From Pomphorhynchus laevis (Eukaryota; Acanthocephala; Palaeacanthocephala; Echinorhynchida; Pomphorhynchidae), in contig WNNJ02002717.1 of NCBI GenBank assembly GCA_012934845.2, positions 310,001-374,000 of the forward strand: 64,000 nucleotides of DNA, read 5' to 3'. The translations under genes were made by a program, and so were the position numbers. Below the pieces are notes generated by a model. The model did not search any database. It had not been told where the DNA came from and worked only from the letters and a program-made list of their open reading frames with translations. Shown here in pieces: positions 47,028 to 57,300 of this stretch (position 1 is its first letter; the number at the start of each line of letters is the position of its first letter).

Positions 47028-47294
47028 TTAAAACATTAGAAAAACTGAAATGCATTTACTCATTTGCCATGTAGCTGTGTCGTGTAGCTTTTCCTCATTT
47101 GTAAAGTTTTCTCTCTCTTTATTTTTCTTTAACGAGACATTTTGATGTGTTTCGCAAAATGGTTGATCATCAATGGGAGATTTTTTATGAATAGCAGATA
47201 ATAGATCTTTTAGAAGATAAGAATATTGTTCCAGTTGCATTAATTTTGAAGAATACTTAAACAGTCTGTGTTTAACCCTGCTGTTGTATTGCAT
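47028..47294 (-). CDS. unrecognised 88-codon ORF, possible terminal exon
   Basis: The protein is Lys/Leu/Ser-rich with mixed composition (MQYNSRVKHRLFKYSS...NKERENFTNEEKLHD) and looks more coding-like than the surrounding AT noise. The base sequence immediately upstream on the minus strand is ATTCCATTCCTAG, a good 3' splice site directly before the ATG. A stop is followed by AT-rich DNA. It may be the last exon of a gene or a gene relic. No upstream exon was found and no domain is recognised. Confidence 0.25.
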   Translation of the reverse strand: MQYNSRVKHRLFKYSSKLMQLEQYSYLLKDLLSAIHKKSPIDDQPFCETHQNVSLKKNKERENFTNEEKLHDTATWQMSKCISVFLMF

Positions 47295-47558
47295 CTAGGA
47301 ATGGAATCAGTAATATAACATTACAGCTTGTCCTCTAAAGACCACTTATTTTCATCCTTACACACTGTGAGCTTTTGTATTTTGTAATTTAATTAATGGT
47401 ATATTAATGCAAATATAAATATAAATATTAATTAAATATAATAGATAAGAATATTTATATTTATATATGGTATAATAATTTTGTAATAAATTCTTATCGA
47501 ATTTATTTATAAATAATTAATAAATCATTTTAGTAATAATTTAGCATTTCACTTAATT

Positions 47559-48350
47559 TTGTTAATAAATTATCTTTTCTATTTAGCATATAAAAACTTT
47601 ATTTTAAAATTTAAATCACTTTGTTATGCATTGCTTTGTAAATCATACAGGGTTATTTTAAATATGCTAAGCTACTATCCTGTCACGTTGTTCTTTCACA
47701 ACCTAGTCTCCATTCCATCTCACTGCTACTCGACTCGCCTCATCCTCCCGGAACTCTTTCATCTTCACCCTGTCTCACCTGCTGAAGTCTCATCTGTCCT
47801 CATGTCTTTGCCCAACAAAACCTCACATGCCGATCCCCTGCTTACACCCATACTTAAATCCATATGCTCATCGATATCCCCTTTCCTCACCACCTTGTTT
47901 AACTCCTCGATCCGCAGTCGTACCTTTCCTTCACAATGGAAATCCGCAATCGTTCGTCCCCTTCTCAAGAAACAATCGTTCGACCCCTCACTTCCTTCAG
48001 GTTATCGCCCCATTTCACTCCTCCCTGCTTTTTCCAAGCTCTTAGAGCGCCTTATCTTAATACAGATCAACGTTTATCTCTCTTCATCCAATCTGTACCC
48101 TCCTTTTCAATCCACTTTCCGCTCTAATCACTCCACAGAAATCGCCTGCATGACAGTTTACAACGACCTACTCATTTCTCGAGACAATACTCTATATAGT
48201 GTTATCATCTCCTTCGACTTATCATCCGCCTTCGACATCGTCAACCACTCCATCCTCCTTTATCGCCTTCGTTACGAATACGGCTATTCTTCCTCTTCCG
48301 TAGCATGGCTTTCCTCATATCTATCCGACCGTTCTTTTCGCGTCTGTTAA
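47559..48350 (+). pseudogene. A5 RT fragment
   Basis: The open frame covers the RT fingers and palm A (SAIVRPLLKKQSFDPSLPSG, LISLLPAFSKLLERLIL, FRSNHSTEIACMTVYNDLL, VIISFDLSSAFDIVNHS). The first 40 or so codons (47559-47684) are non-LINE flank read through in frame. It is truncated at both ends relative to the A3 ORF2. Confidence 0.8.
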
Positions 48351-49390
48351 ATTCATCATCCTGCCCTCCCATCCCTATTTTTTGCAGGGTCCCACAAAGT
48401 TCAGTACTAGGTCCTCTGCTTTTCTCTCTTCTGCTTGGCGATCTTTCTCCGTTTATCAAACCTTTCTCCTTTAAGGTCATGCAATACACTGATGACATTC
48501 TCATCTATGCTCATGCACCCGCACATCGCATACACGATATCGCAATTTTTGCCTCCAACTGTCATTTTTCTATCCAAAAAGTCTCTCCCATCTTCGTCGC
48601 GTTCTAAACACAGACAAGTCTAAAATAATGTAGATTATCGCCCGTCAACCTAACATATCTCCTCCCTCTGTATCTTTTGCCTCATCAATCATCCCATTAG
48701 TACACAATCACACTTTCTTAGGGTTCCATTTCGATTATAACCTTTCTCTTAAACCCTTCGTCCGCAACAAGGTCTGCTCGTCTAACTTAATTCTCCGTGA
48801 CATCCGCCGTATATGCCCCTTATCGACTTACGTTCCTTATGTCTCTTCTTTCATCGCTTTTTTTCTAAAATCGATTACTACCTCACCCTTTTCGCCAATT
48901 GTTTAAAATTCATCATCCTACCCCTACAACGCATTATCAACTCCGCCGTTCGAGTGCTCATACGTTTCCGTCGCTTTGACCACACATCCACATATCTTGC
49001 CCAACTCTCCTGGTCCACCATCCACATCCGCATACAACTCCACCTTATTCTCGTAACTTCTCGTATCATCGCTGTAGGCTCCATATCGTTCATCAATCTG
49101 CATTTCTTAGACGACACTCGTCCCACCTCTCTATCACTGCGTTCCCGTAATTCCCTCTTACACCACGTTCCCAATTATTCTAACAACTACGGTCCTTGAT
49201 CCTTCCTCGTCGGCGCCTCACTCGCCTGTAATCAGCTTCCTCTCGACGTCCGTCGCGCTTCCTCTTTTATTACATTCAAATGCCACCTCCGTACCCACCT
49301 TCTCGAAACATGATTTAGATTTTTTTTTGTTTTGTTGTTGTGGTCATGTAAGCGTGCGCCGGCACGCATTTGCTAAGTAAAAAATTAATA
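47685..49390 (+). mobile_element. LINE family A copy A5, 5'-truncated
   Basis: It begins in the linker before the RT (compare A3 position about 11940) and runs through the RT to the 3' hairpin (GCGTGCGCCGGCACGC at 49351-49366) and an A-rich tail. The RT reads LISFDLSS-type motif A (VIISFDLSSAFDIVNHS) and QYTDDILIYAHA where A3 has QYADD. Frame breaks occur near 48350, 48600 and later. It retains the correct C-terminal frame (DDTRPTSLSLRSRNS), which reveals the A3 frameshift. Confidence 0.9.
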
Positions 49391-51510
49391 TTTTTTATTA
49401 ACTAAAAATATTCAAAAATATGGTTTTGATAATATGACAAATTAGGTAACCATAAAAACAGTTAAAATTACTTTGTAAAAATCTGAATAATACACTATTT
49501 AAAAGAATTTAAGTAAATTTAATAATTTAAATTAACAATAAACTGATATTCTTGATCTGATAAAATTTGGACTTTAAAGTTTTAGGCTGAACTTTAGACA
49601 AAGAATTTAAAATGTGTTTAAATAGTTTATATAAGTATTTAAATTATATTTACTTATGATTTTATAACTCAATTATTATAACTTTTTTATGAAATGACTA
49701 ACAGATAATTAAGAGAGGATATTAAGTTATATAATATAAGTTTTGTAAGTTATTTTTATAGTTTTATAAGTTATATAAGTTATATAAGTTATATTTTATT
49801 AAGTCTTATAAGCTATATAAAATCTTATAACAGTTATCTATAATTATTAATTATCTAATTATTTAATTTTGATTTATTGGTTTATTATTATTTTTATTAA
49901 TTTATTTTTTATTCGTTAATTTTATTTATTTTTTATTCAATAATTATATAAAATACGTTGACTCAGTAAGCTGAATTGATATAAAAAGCATTAGTGTCTA
50001 GTTTCTGAGTATAAGTTTCGTTGCTTTTGTTTATATTAGCGAAGGATATCGGTAAGCTAGAACCATTATTATCCTTATTCTTATGCTTTCTAAATAGTAC
50101 ATAGACTGAAGAGCATTCAGTTCGTTTGGTTTTAGGTCTTGCTCTATGTTACACAGTTTGATTGTATCTTTAATTGACTTTAACATCAATGCATTAGTGT
50201 CGTTTAGATGCTCTTTGAAATATTTTAAGTATTCGTGAACCATACCTATCAGCATAAAAAGCAAATTATGTATTCGCTCTATGGACAACTATGGCCGAGT
50301 CTTACATAGTTCTACACTCTTGATGATTAGAAACTTTCTTTGAAATATTTTTAAGTAATCTTTGGCTCTTATTAGAGTAATGGCTATAATCATAATAATA
50401 TTGCCTAACTTTTAAATTGTATGCAGCTCTTTCAATAATGAGGACACAAAGCTAACTCACCTTAGCATGAGGAATTGTCGAATAACTACTTTTATCATAT
50501 TTTGGAGACTTCAAGATGCTACACGTACAGGCCGTTTCTAGTAGAAACCTACAATATCTTATTTTTGTGAGTTTTCAGTTGTATTTTTAGTAGTTTCTAC
50601 TGGATTCGTCAAATAACTCTAAAATACTGAAAGCATTGAATTTAACAGACGTGATTTCGGATTTTAAGATTAATTCATTCTTTCATTTTGTAATACCCAA
50701 ATATGATTCGACTATTTATATTCTTGTAGAACGTTTTAGTGTTAGCGTTGGCATGAACAACAACGCTTTATGATCTGCAGGAACATTGATCAACCTAGAA
50801 ACATCGATTGCTTTAATTGTGAATGATTTCAGTATGTTGTCTAATTATTTTGCAATCAGAACTGAGTTTTGTTCAAAACGTAGTATTGCCTGTCATTGGA
50901 AAATTAACAGTCATAATGTTTTGGTCTAGTATCGTTATTATATAACCTTCACAAAATCTGCTCGACTACTTTGATTTCAGTCATCCTAAAGTAGTTTGTA
51001 TCTCCAAATTTTCATCATACATGGATAAGATTCCAAATATGATGAAATCTACTTGACCAAGCAAACATTTAGGTTTATAACTAATCTTAAACCATTAATT
51101 TTAATTTTGAATTTTTGACCAGGATCTACAAAATCTAATTTATGCATTTTTATATAAAATAAATCAGTGTTTGTTTATGCTGTTCCGAAATTCAAAAAGA
51201 TTATTTTATTATTTTTACTCTTAGCGCCTTATTATCCTGATGATGATAACATTGAATTCAATTATTTAATTATAAACGCATTTATATCGTTCAAATATTT
51301 AAAAATCGTTATGTTATAAAGAATTTGTAACTTTGATTTAGAATGTAATTTTATATTTAAATCCTTATATTATTTTATTTAAATTCCTAATTATAGAATT
51401 AAAAGATTCTTTATCGGCGAAAGAATATGAAGAACAATAACTTATCTATAATCGTATATTTTAATTTGAGATTTTTGTGTTTGTTTATCTTGTTCCAATA
51501 TTCAAAAAAA
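49391..51510. other. AT-rich spacer
   Basis: It contains a short TTATATAAG-type tandem stretch (about 49720-49830) and one unrecognised ORF (50031-50288). No gene, RNA or transposon boundary can be supported elsewhere. Confidence 0.5.
50031..50288 (-). CDS. unrecognised 85-codon ORF
   Basis: MSIERIHNLLFMLIGMVHEY...HLNDTNALMLKSIKDTIKLC...LQSMYYLESIRIRIIMVLAY. It has hydrophobic/amphipathic composition with a plausible helix at each end. It could be an exon or a relic of a membrane protein, but I do not recognise it, and neighbouring frames are closed. Confidence 0.2.
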   Translation of the reverse strand: MSIERIHNLLFMLIGMVHEYLKYFKEHLNDTNALMLKSIKDTIKLCNIEQDLKPNELNALQSMYYLESIRIRIIMVLAYRYPSLI

Positions 51511-51511
51511 A

Positions 51512-51870
51512 TACGTTTCGGTGAACTGGTCTATGAAAGCTGACTTGGATAAACTTGAACGTATCTTGAAGAGAGCTAGGTGTGCTCTGAAACGGGCCCA
51601 ACATCTGTCATTGACTGATAAAACCAAAGTGCACCTTTGGAATACTTTGGCTATCTCAGGATTGTCTTCTTTCTAGAGGAAATCGCCCAGAGCAAATACT
51701 AAGGTTTCTCAAGCTTATCATCTCAAGATCACCGACAATAGTTTGTCTCGACTGAACCCTTAAGGGGTGAGAAACCCCGAATGGTTTAGTCGGAAGGCGG
51801 CGAGATGGTGTGGCCGGGGTCTTAGATCCCTCTGTACATGAGGCTGTGAAGTATATAAGTCAGAAGTTGT
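51512..51870 (+). mobile_element. LINE family B 3' fragment (B5)
   Basis: The plus strand encodes the ORF2 end (NWSMKADLDKLERILKRARC, ALKRAQHLSLTDKTKVHLWN, FLKLIISRSPTIVCLD) and the 3' UTR to GAGGCTGTGAAG. It is 5'-truncated and broken by a few stops. Confidence 0.85.
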
Positions 51871-52020
51871 TGGCGAAGATAGAACGTTGAAGAATGCTGG
51901 CATTTGCCAGTGCTTTTGCTAATGATCCTTTTTGGTGAAGCTGTAGTACTGATTTAGTACTCTATGATGTTACTAGAAAAAAATTTCTAGTACGTCATTC
52001 ACATTGATTCATCCATTGAT

Positions 52021-52099
52021 TGCCGTCTGCCAGTCCTCCTCTGCATCCAGTAGTGGGAGGGATCTGGCACTGATGAGTCATTGTGATGACAAAACGGCA
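52021..52099 (+). ncRNA. hammerhead ribozyme fold (type III), core base G12 changed to A
   Basis: All helices and core boxes are in order. Stem III TGCCG (52021-52025) pairs with CGGCA (52095-52099). The cleavage triplet is GTC (52025-52027). Stem I TGCCAG (52028-52033) pairs with CTGGCA (52064-52069) and is extended by CCTCC (52035-52039) with GGAGG (52056-52060). The core CTGATGA is at 52070-52076. Stem II GTCAT (52077-52081), loop TGTG, ATGAC (52086-52090). Then AAAAC (52091-52095) stands where the family has GAAAC. The only departure from the catalytic core is G12 to A. G12 is the general base, so this copy is probably slow or inactive. Helix III is the open end. In animals such motifs usually belong to retroelement repeats. 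Here it lies 150 bp past a family B LINE end, with no second copy seen. Confidence 0.75.
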
Positions 52100-53205
52100 T
52101 TCGTCATTCTTTTGCGTCTGGCTTACATGTTTTACAAAAATTCACGCGAAATGGTCTCACTCCTTAAATTTATCGACCTTTGTATGTTTTTGTTAAGAAT
52201 ATCTTATTATTATAAGCACTTCCAAATCAGCAAATTGAAATACGTATTTTTGAAAAGTTCAAAATGACATGCCAATCAGGAGTTAAATGATGATTCAATT
52301 TTTAAATTGTTTATATTTGAAATTTGATTAGTAACTGACGTCTTTTAGAAGTATTGTTCAATTTCTTTAAGCATTTTGATTTTACACTTCTTTCTATAAT
52401 ATAAATAATTTCTAATTAGTTTTTTTTGCTTTGCGGTATTTTCTTCATTTTTTTGTTGGAAAAATGAGCGTTGATTTCACTTGTATATAAAAATTGAGCT
52501 ATCTTAAGCTTACTACGTGTGGATCGATGAGTCTTAAAATTTTTTAGATAATATTTTGATGTCTGCAAGAACACTGCCGACCCGCTTTAATAATTAGTTT
52601 AATTTTGATTACTTAAGTTGTAATTATTCCAATATTTTTTAAAACTAATTTGACAGGCGGACATTGACAGACATTTTCTTTTCAGTTATATCGTTCCGCA
52701 CATTCAAAATGACTAAAATTCAGAAAGTCAATGCATCAATGACGGAATTTTTAGCTTGAAAGAGCGACTCGACGAATAACTTGGATAGGGATCCATCATC
52801 ATCCCTGAATCAGCGAGATTGTATTAGATGTATTGCATATAACGCTGTAAAATTGGCATTGTCTTGCAAAATCTGCTATGGTGCATTAGTAGAATAGAAT
52901 GCTCCGCATATAGTCATGCAAAGTAACAAAATTCTTTGAATTTTATTTGTTGCTACTAAAGGCCATGAAATATATTTCGATTATTATTTCATTATTTAAT
53001 CGATATAGCCTCTTTTCACTTTTGTCATGCTTTAATTTTGGTCGATTCGGCGCTGAGGCTTCGTTAGCCCTCATTGTTAAGCCCGTCAGGATTAAATGCA
53101 AGCTGACTTGTACTTACATGATACTGACCATCGCCATTTACCGAATAATGGATTGATCGTTTTATATTATTTCTGGATGAGGAATTGACTCATTTTTTAC
53201 ACGTC
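52100..53205. other. spacer, nothing recognised
   Basis: AT-rich DNA with a few short open frames that have no coding character. No repeat unit is clear. It lies between the hammerhead fold and the tRNA-like units. Confidence 0.5.
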
Positions 53206-53400
53206 CGTTGACACTAATTTATACGATGACGTCATTATACTTCCTGTATCATCTCATATATGGCTTAGCAGACGATAAATTCGTATTGACCGAGATCGAA
53301 TCCCGTTTGCATGACGTTGACACTAACTTAGCATTGGCGCTGTTCGTCTGTTCGTATCATTTCATATGGTTTAGCATGAGATCGAATCCCTTTCTTGTCA
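53206..53400 (+). repeat. tandem pair of tRNA-like (SINE-head-like) units
   Basis: Two units each start CGTTGACACTAA, pass through TATCAT.TCATAT and end GAGATCGAATCCC. In unit 1, TGGCTTAGCAG (53261-53271) fits the Pol III A box TRGYNNARNNG and GATCGAATC (53294-53302) fits the B box GWTCRANNC at a tRNA-like distance. Unit 2 keeps the B box (about 53384) but the interval is shortened. It could be a degraded tRNA-derived SINE head. No tRNA cloverleaf is claimed. Confidence 0.45.
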
Positions 53401-53699
53401 TTTTGTAAACTTCTGCCGTACAGTAACACTTTTTTTTATTGTTTTGCACCTATAGCAATCGTCACTAATCACTACAGCGGCGCTGTAATCGTCATCATCA
53501 CTCCAGTAGATAGAGAGAGCAAAGCGATTCCGTGCTTTTGTTTCTTGTAATTTTTTATTACGTGTAGATAAATGAATTCTCGCTCTTTTTCTGTGTTGCT
53601 GCTGTTGTAATTGCAATCACTTTTTAAGAATCACAAATACCGATGTTGTAGAATGTTTTATGCAGCGCTGCAGTTGTAAAGCAACCTGCATTAGTAGCA

Positions 53700-54172
53700 G
53701 GTTTGTTTTATTTCTCTCAAAACAGTGTGTTGTTTTCGACGAAGCTCAATAAGCTAATGGTAGTGATGGGCCTCAAACAGCACGCGAACACCGAGTACTG
53801 GCGTTGCGTCGTTTGGAAGCGAAAAGAAAAATTACTTGCGGCGACAGTGACGTACACTAAGCGTTTGATTACAGAATTAAAAACCGGCCCCGTGTTGCAC
53901 AATTAGGTATGTGTATTACACACACAGGAGCACACAAATTTGCTGCTGTTATGCGCTTGCGCTTTTAGTAGTGTAGGTCGTTGCAAATTGCAACAGGCAC
54001 AAAAAAAGATAAAGTAGTATATTGTGATTGTGTACTGTGATATACGGCGGATGTGGTTCGCTGGAAAATCTTCAGCAACGTACGAAGCAAGTGAAAAACA
54101 ACGCCTAATCTTTATTTATAGATAAAGCAGAAATTTATATCATAGAACTTATTTTTGCTATTTGTTACAGAT
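53700..54172 (+). promoter_or_regulatory. probable promoter and 5' UTR of lsm14
   Basis: Less AT-rich and more CpG-bearing than the rest of the right half, ending at a 3' splice site TTTGTTACAG (ends 54170) two bases before the ATG. This implies a non-coding first exon upstream, and CAGCAAC before GTACGA near 54078 is a possible donor. No TATA or Inr assignment can be made with confidence. Confidence 0.45.
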
Positions 54173-54308
54173 ATGAGTTCAACAGCTACGTCTGGAAATA
54201 TACCTTATCTCGGCAGTAAAATAAGTCTGATATCGAAAGCGAAAATTCGTTATGAAGGGATTCTATACACAATCGATCCGCAGGAATCCACAGTTGCACT
54301 TGCTAAAG
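54173..54308 (+). CDS. tral: tral coding exon 1
   Basis: Residues 1-45 plus one base of codon 46, from [20 protein letters not shown] to VALAK. Donor AAAG/GTTAGT. It encodes the first strands of the Sm-like fold. Confidence 0.93.
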
Positions 54309-57300
54309 GTTAGTGCATGCATATTTCCTTTTTAAATTACGGAATGTGAACACTTGCAAAGCAAGATACATCCGTTTTTTAGAGCACTGAGAAACGGCAC
54401 TAACCGTCTAAAGAAAAGAAATGACATTGCTGAAACTACTATGTCATTCAATTATTTTAAAATTTTTAAATATTAGCTAATTTAAATATAATAAAATAAT
54501 AATTTACTATCTCGGAAAGTATAAGTTTATTACAAATTTAATAAATTATATTAGAATTTAAAATTATTACGATTTTTAATTCTAAAAGTTAAAAAAATTA
54601 ATCAAATGCTAATTCTAAGATTATCAATATTTTAAATTATTAATTAATTCACAAAAATTATATTAAAATTGTAAATTATTACGAATTTATATTCGAAAAA
54701 ATAAATAAAATGTAATTTAATTAATTAAATAATTAATTAAAAAATAATTTTTATTTAATTTAAAAACTAAATCAAATGCTAATTCTAAGATTATCAATAT
54801 TTTAAATTATTAATTAATTCACAAAAATTATATTAAAATTGTAAATTATTACGAATTTATATTCGACAAAATAAATAAAAATGTAATTTAATTAATTAAA
54901 TAATTAATTAAAAAATAATTTTTATTTAATTTAAAAACTAAATCAAATGCTAATTCTAAGATTATCAATATTTTAAATTATTAATTAATTCACAAAAATT
55001 ATATTAAATCGTAAATTATTACGAATTTATATTCGACAAAATAAATAAAAATGTAATTTAATTAATTAAATAATTAAAAATTAATTTTTATTTAATTTAA
55101 AAACTAAATCAAATGCTAATTCTAAGATTATCAATATTTTAAATTATTAATTAATTCACAAAAATTATATTAAATCGTAAATTATTACGAATTTATATTC
55201 GACAAAATAAATAAAAATGTAATTTAATTAATTAAATAATTAAAAATTAATTTTTATTTAATTTAAAAACTAAATCAAATGCTAATTCTAAGATTATCAA
55301 TATTTTAAATTATTAATTAATTCACAAAAATTATATTAAAATTGTAAATTATTACGAATTTATATTCGACAAAATAAATAAAAATGTAATTTAATTAATT
55401 AAATAATTAAAAATTAATTTTTATTTAATTTAAAAACTAAATCAAATGCTAATTCTAAGATTATCAATATTTTAAATTATTAATTAATTCACAAAAATTA
55501 TATTAAAATTGTAAATTATTACGAATTTATATTCGACAAAATAAATAAAAATGTAATTTAATTAATTAAATAATTAAAAATTAATTTTTATTTAATTTAA
55601 AAACTAAATCAAATGCTAATTCTAAGATTATCAATATTTTAAATTATTAATTAATTCACAAAAATTATATTAAAATTGTAAATTATTACGAATTTATATT
55701 CGACAAAATAAATAAAAATGTAATTTAATTAATTACAAATTAATTTTTATTTAATTTAAAAACTAAATCAAATGCTAATTCTAAGATTATCAATATTTTA
55801 AATTATTAATTAATTCACAAAAATTATATTAAAATTGTAAATTATTACGAATTTATATTCGACAAAATAAATAAAAATGTAATTTAATTAATTAAATTAC
55901 ATTAATTATTTTTAAATTAAACATAAATTTAAAAAGTTATAAATTTTAAAAATTAATTAAATGCTTAGTCATAAATATTACAAATATTTAAATTATTAAT
56001 TAAGTTACAAAAATTATAAATTATTTAGTAAATTCTAAAAGTTAAACATAAAAAATAAAGTAAATGCTAATTCGTAAAGATATTTGTAAATTATTACGAA
56101 CTTAAATTTAAAAAGTTATAAATTATAAAAATAAATTAAATGCTTATTCATAAATATTACGAATACGTAAATTATTAATTATTTTACAAAAATTATAAAT
56201 TATTTAATAAATTTAAAATTATTACGAATTTTAATGTTAAAGGTCATTACAATTTTGATGATAATATTAAATATTTAAATTAAAAAGTTATAAACATTAC
56301 ATAATAGATTCTTCAAATTATATATTTTTCATTTTTAATTATGCAAATTATAAATTATTAATCGTCTAACTCATAAGTCAATGGAAGCTATTGGCTTCAA
56401 TTCTAATTGTAAAATAAGGGGGTAAAAATCAAAGCAATCTTTAGCAGGTTTTGATATTGACCGGCAACTACAACTTTTGATGGAAAGAAGAGTTATGATA
56501 AAATTTCTTTATTGGAAATAACTTTATTATATAAATAATTTGTAAGCTGCTAATATTATGAAGTACTAAAAATGTGTTACTTGTATCTCTAGTTAGATCA
56601 TATGGAACAGAAAATAGAACAGTTGAGAATCCCTTGCCACCAAAAGATGAAGTTTACGAATACATAATTTTCCGAGCATCTGATATTGAAGATTTACAGG
56701 TCAGTGAACCTCCCAGACCAACGACATTACATGAAACAATACCTCACATTGACCCGGCTATTGTTCAACATGCTCCACCTACCTATTCTCATCAATCACC
56801 ATCGATGATTGGCCCTATACTAAATCAGTCCCCAAGACAACAGCCAACATCTGTTAATCCAGTTCATCAACAGTCTCAAATTCAGTACAGATCGTCTCAG
56901 GATATGTCCATACAAGCTGGTGGTGGTCGAAATTATGATGCAGGACGAAGGCGTGTTAGGACAGTAGCTCCTCCTAATATATTTCGTCAGCAGAATACCT
57001 ATCAGTCTAATCGCAACGTGTATCGTCGACCAGGTATGCATGCTTTCAGAATTGCATATTTGATGAATAACACTATTCATAAATTAATTTGTTGAAATTT
57101 TGGAGTTCTCTAACAATTCGTGACCGTACGAATTGTTCGTTCAACATATAATTATGTTCGGTCATATAGTTTTTATTAAGACATTTCAAAATTTTATTAG
57201 TAAGGATTATAATACCAATTTGTTTTTAATAAAAACGTTTCGAAAATTAACACGAAATGCTAAATTATCTTTTTAAATAAATTAAACAATTTATTTTTAT

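Noticed and set aside
52004-52267. 87-codon plus-strand frame over the hammerhead
   Set aside because: Weak coding character. The structured RNA explains the non-random sequence better.
53261-53302. True tRNA gene
   Set aside because: A- and B-box-like matches are present, but acceptor and anticodon stems cannot be paired, so only a tRNA-like repeat is claimed.
54480-55905. Intron-1 repeats considered as a CRISPR array
   Set aside because: Units are contiguous with no unique spacers, about 167 bp long, in a eukaryotic intron. This is a satellite.
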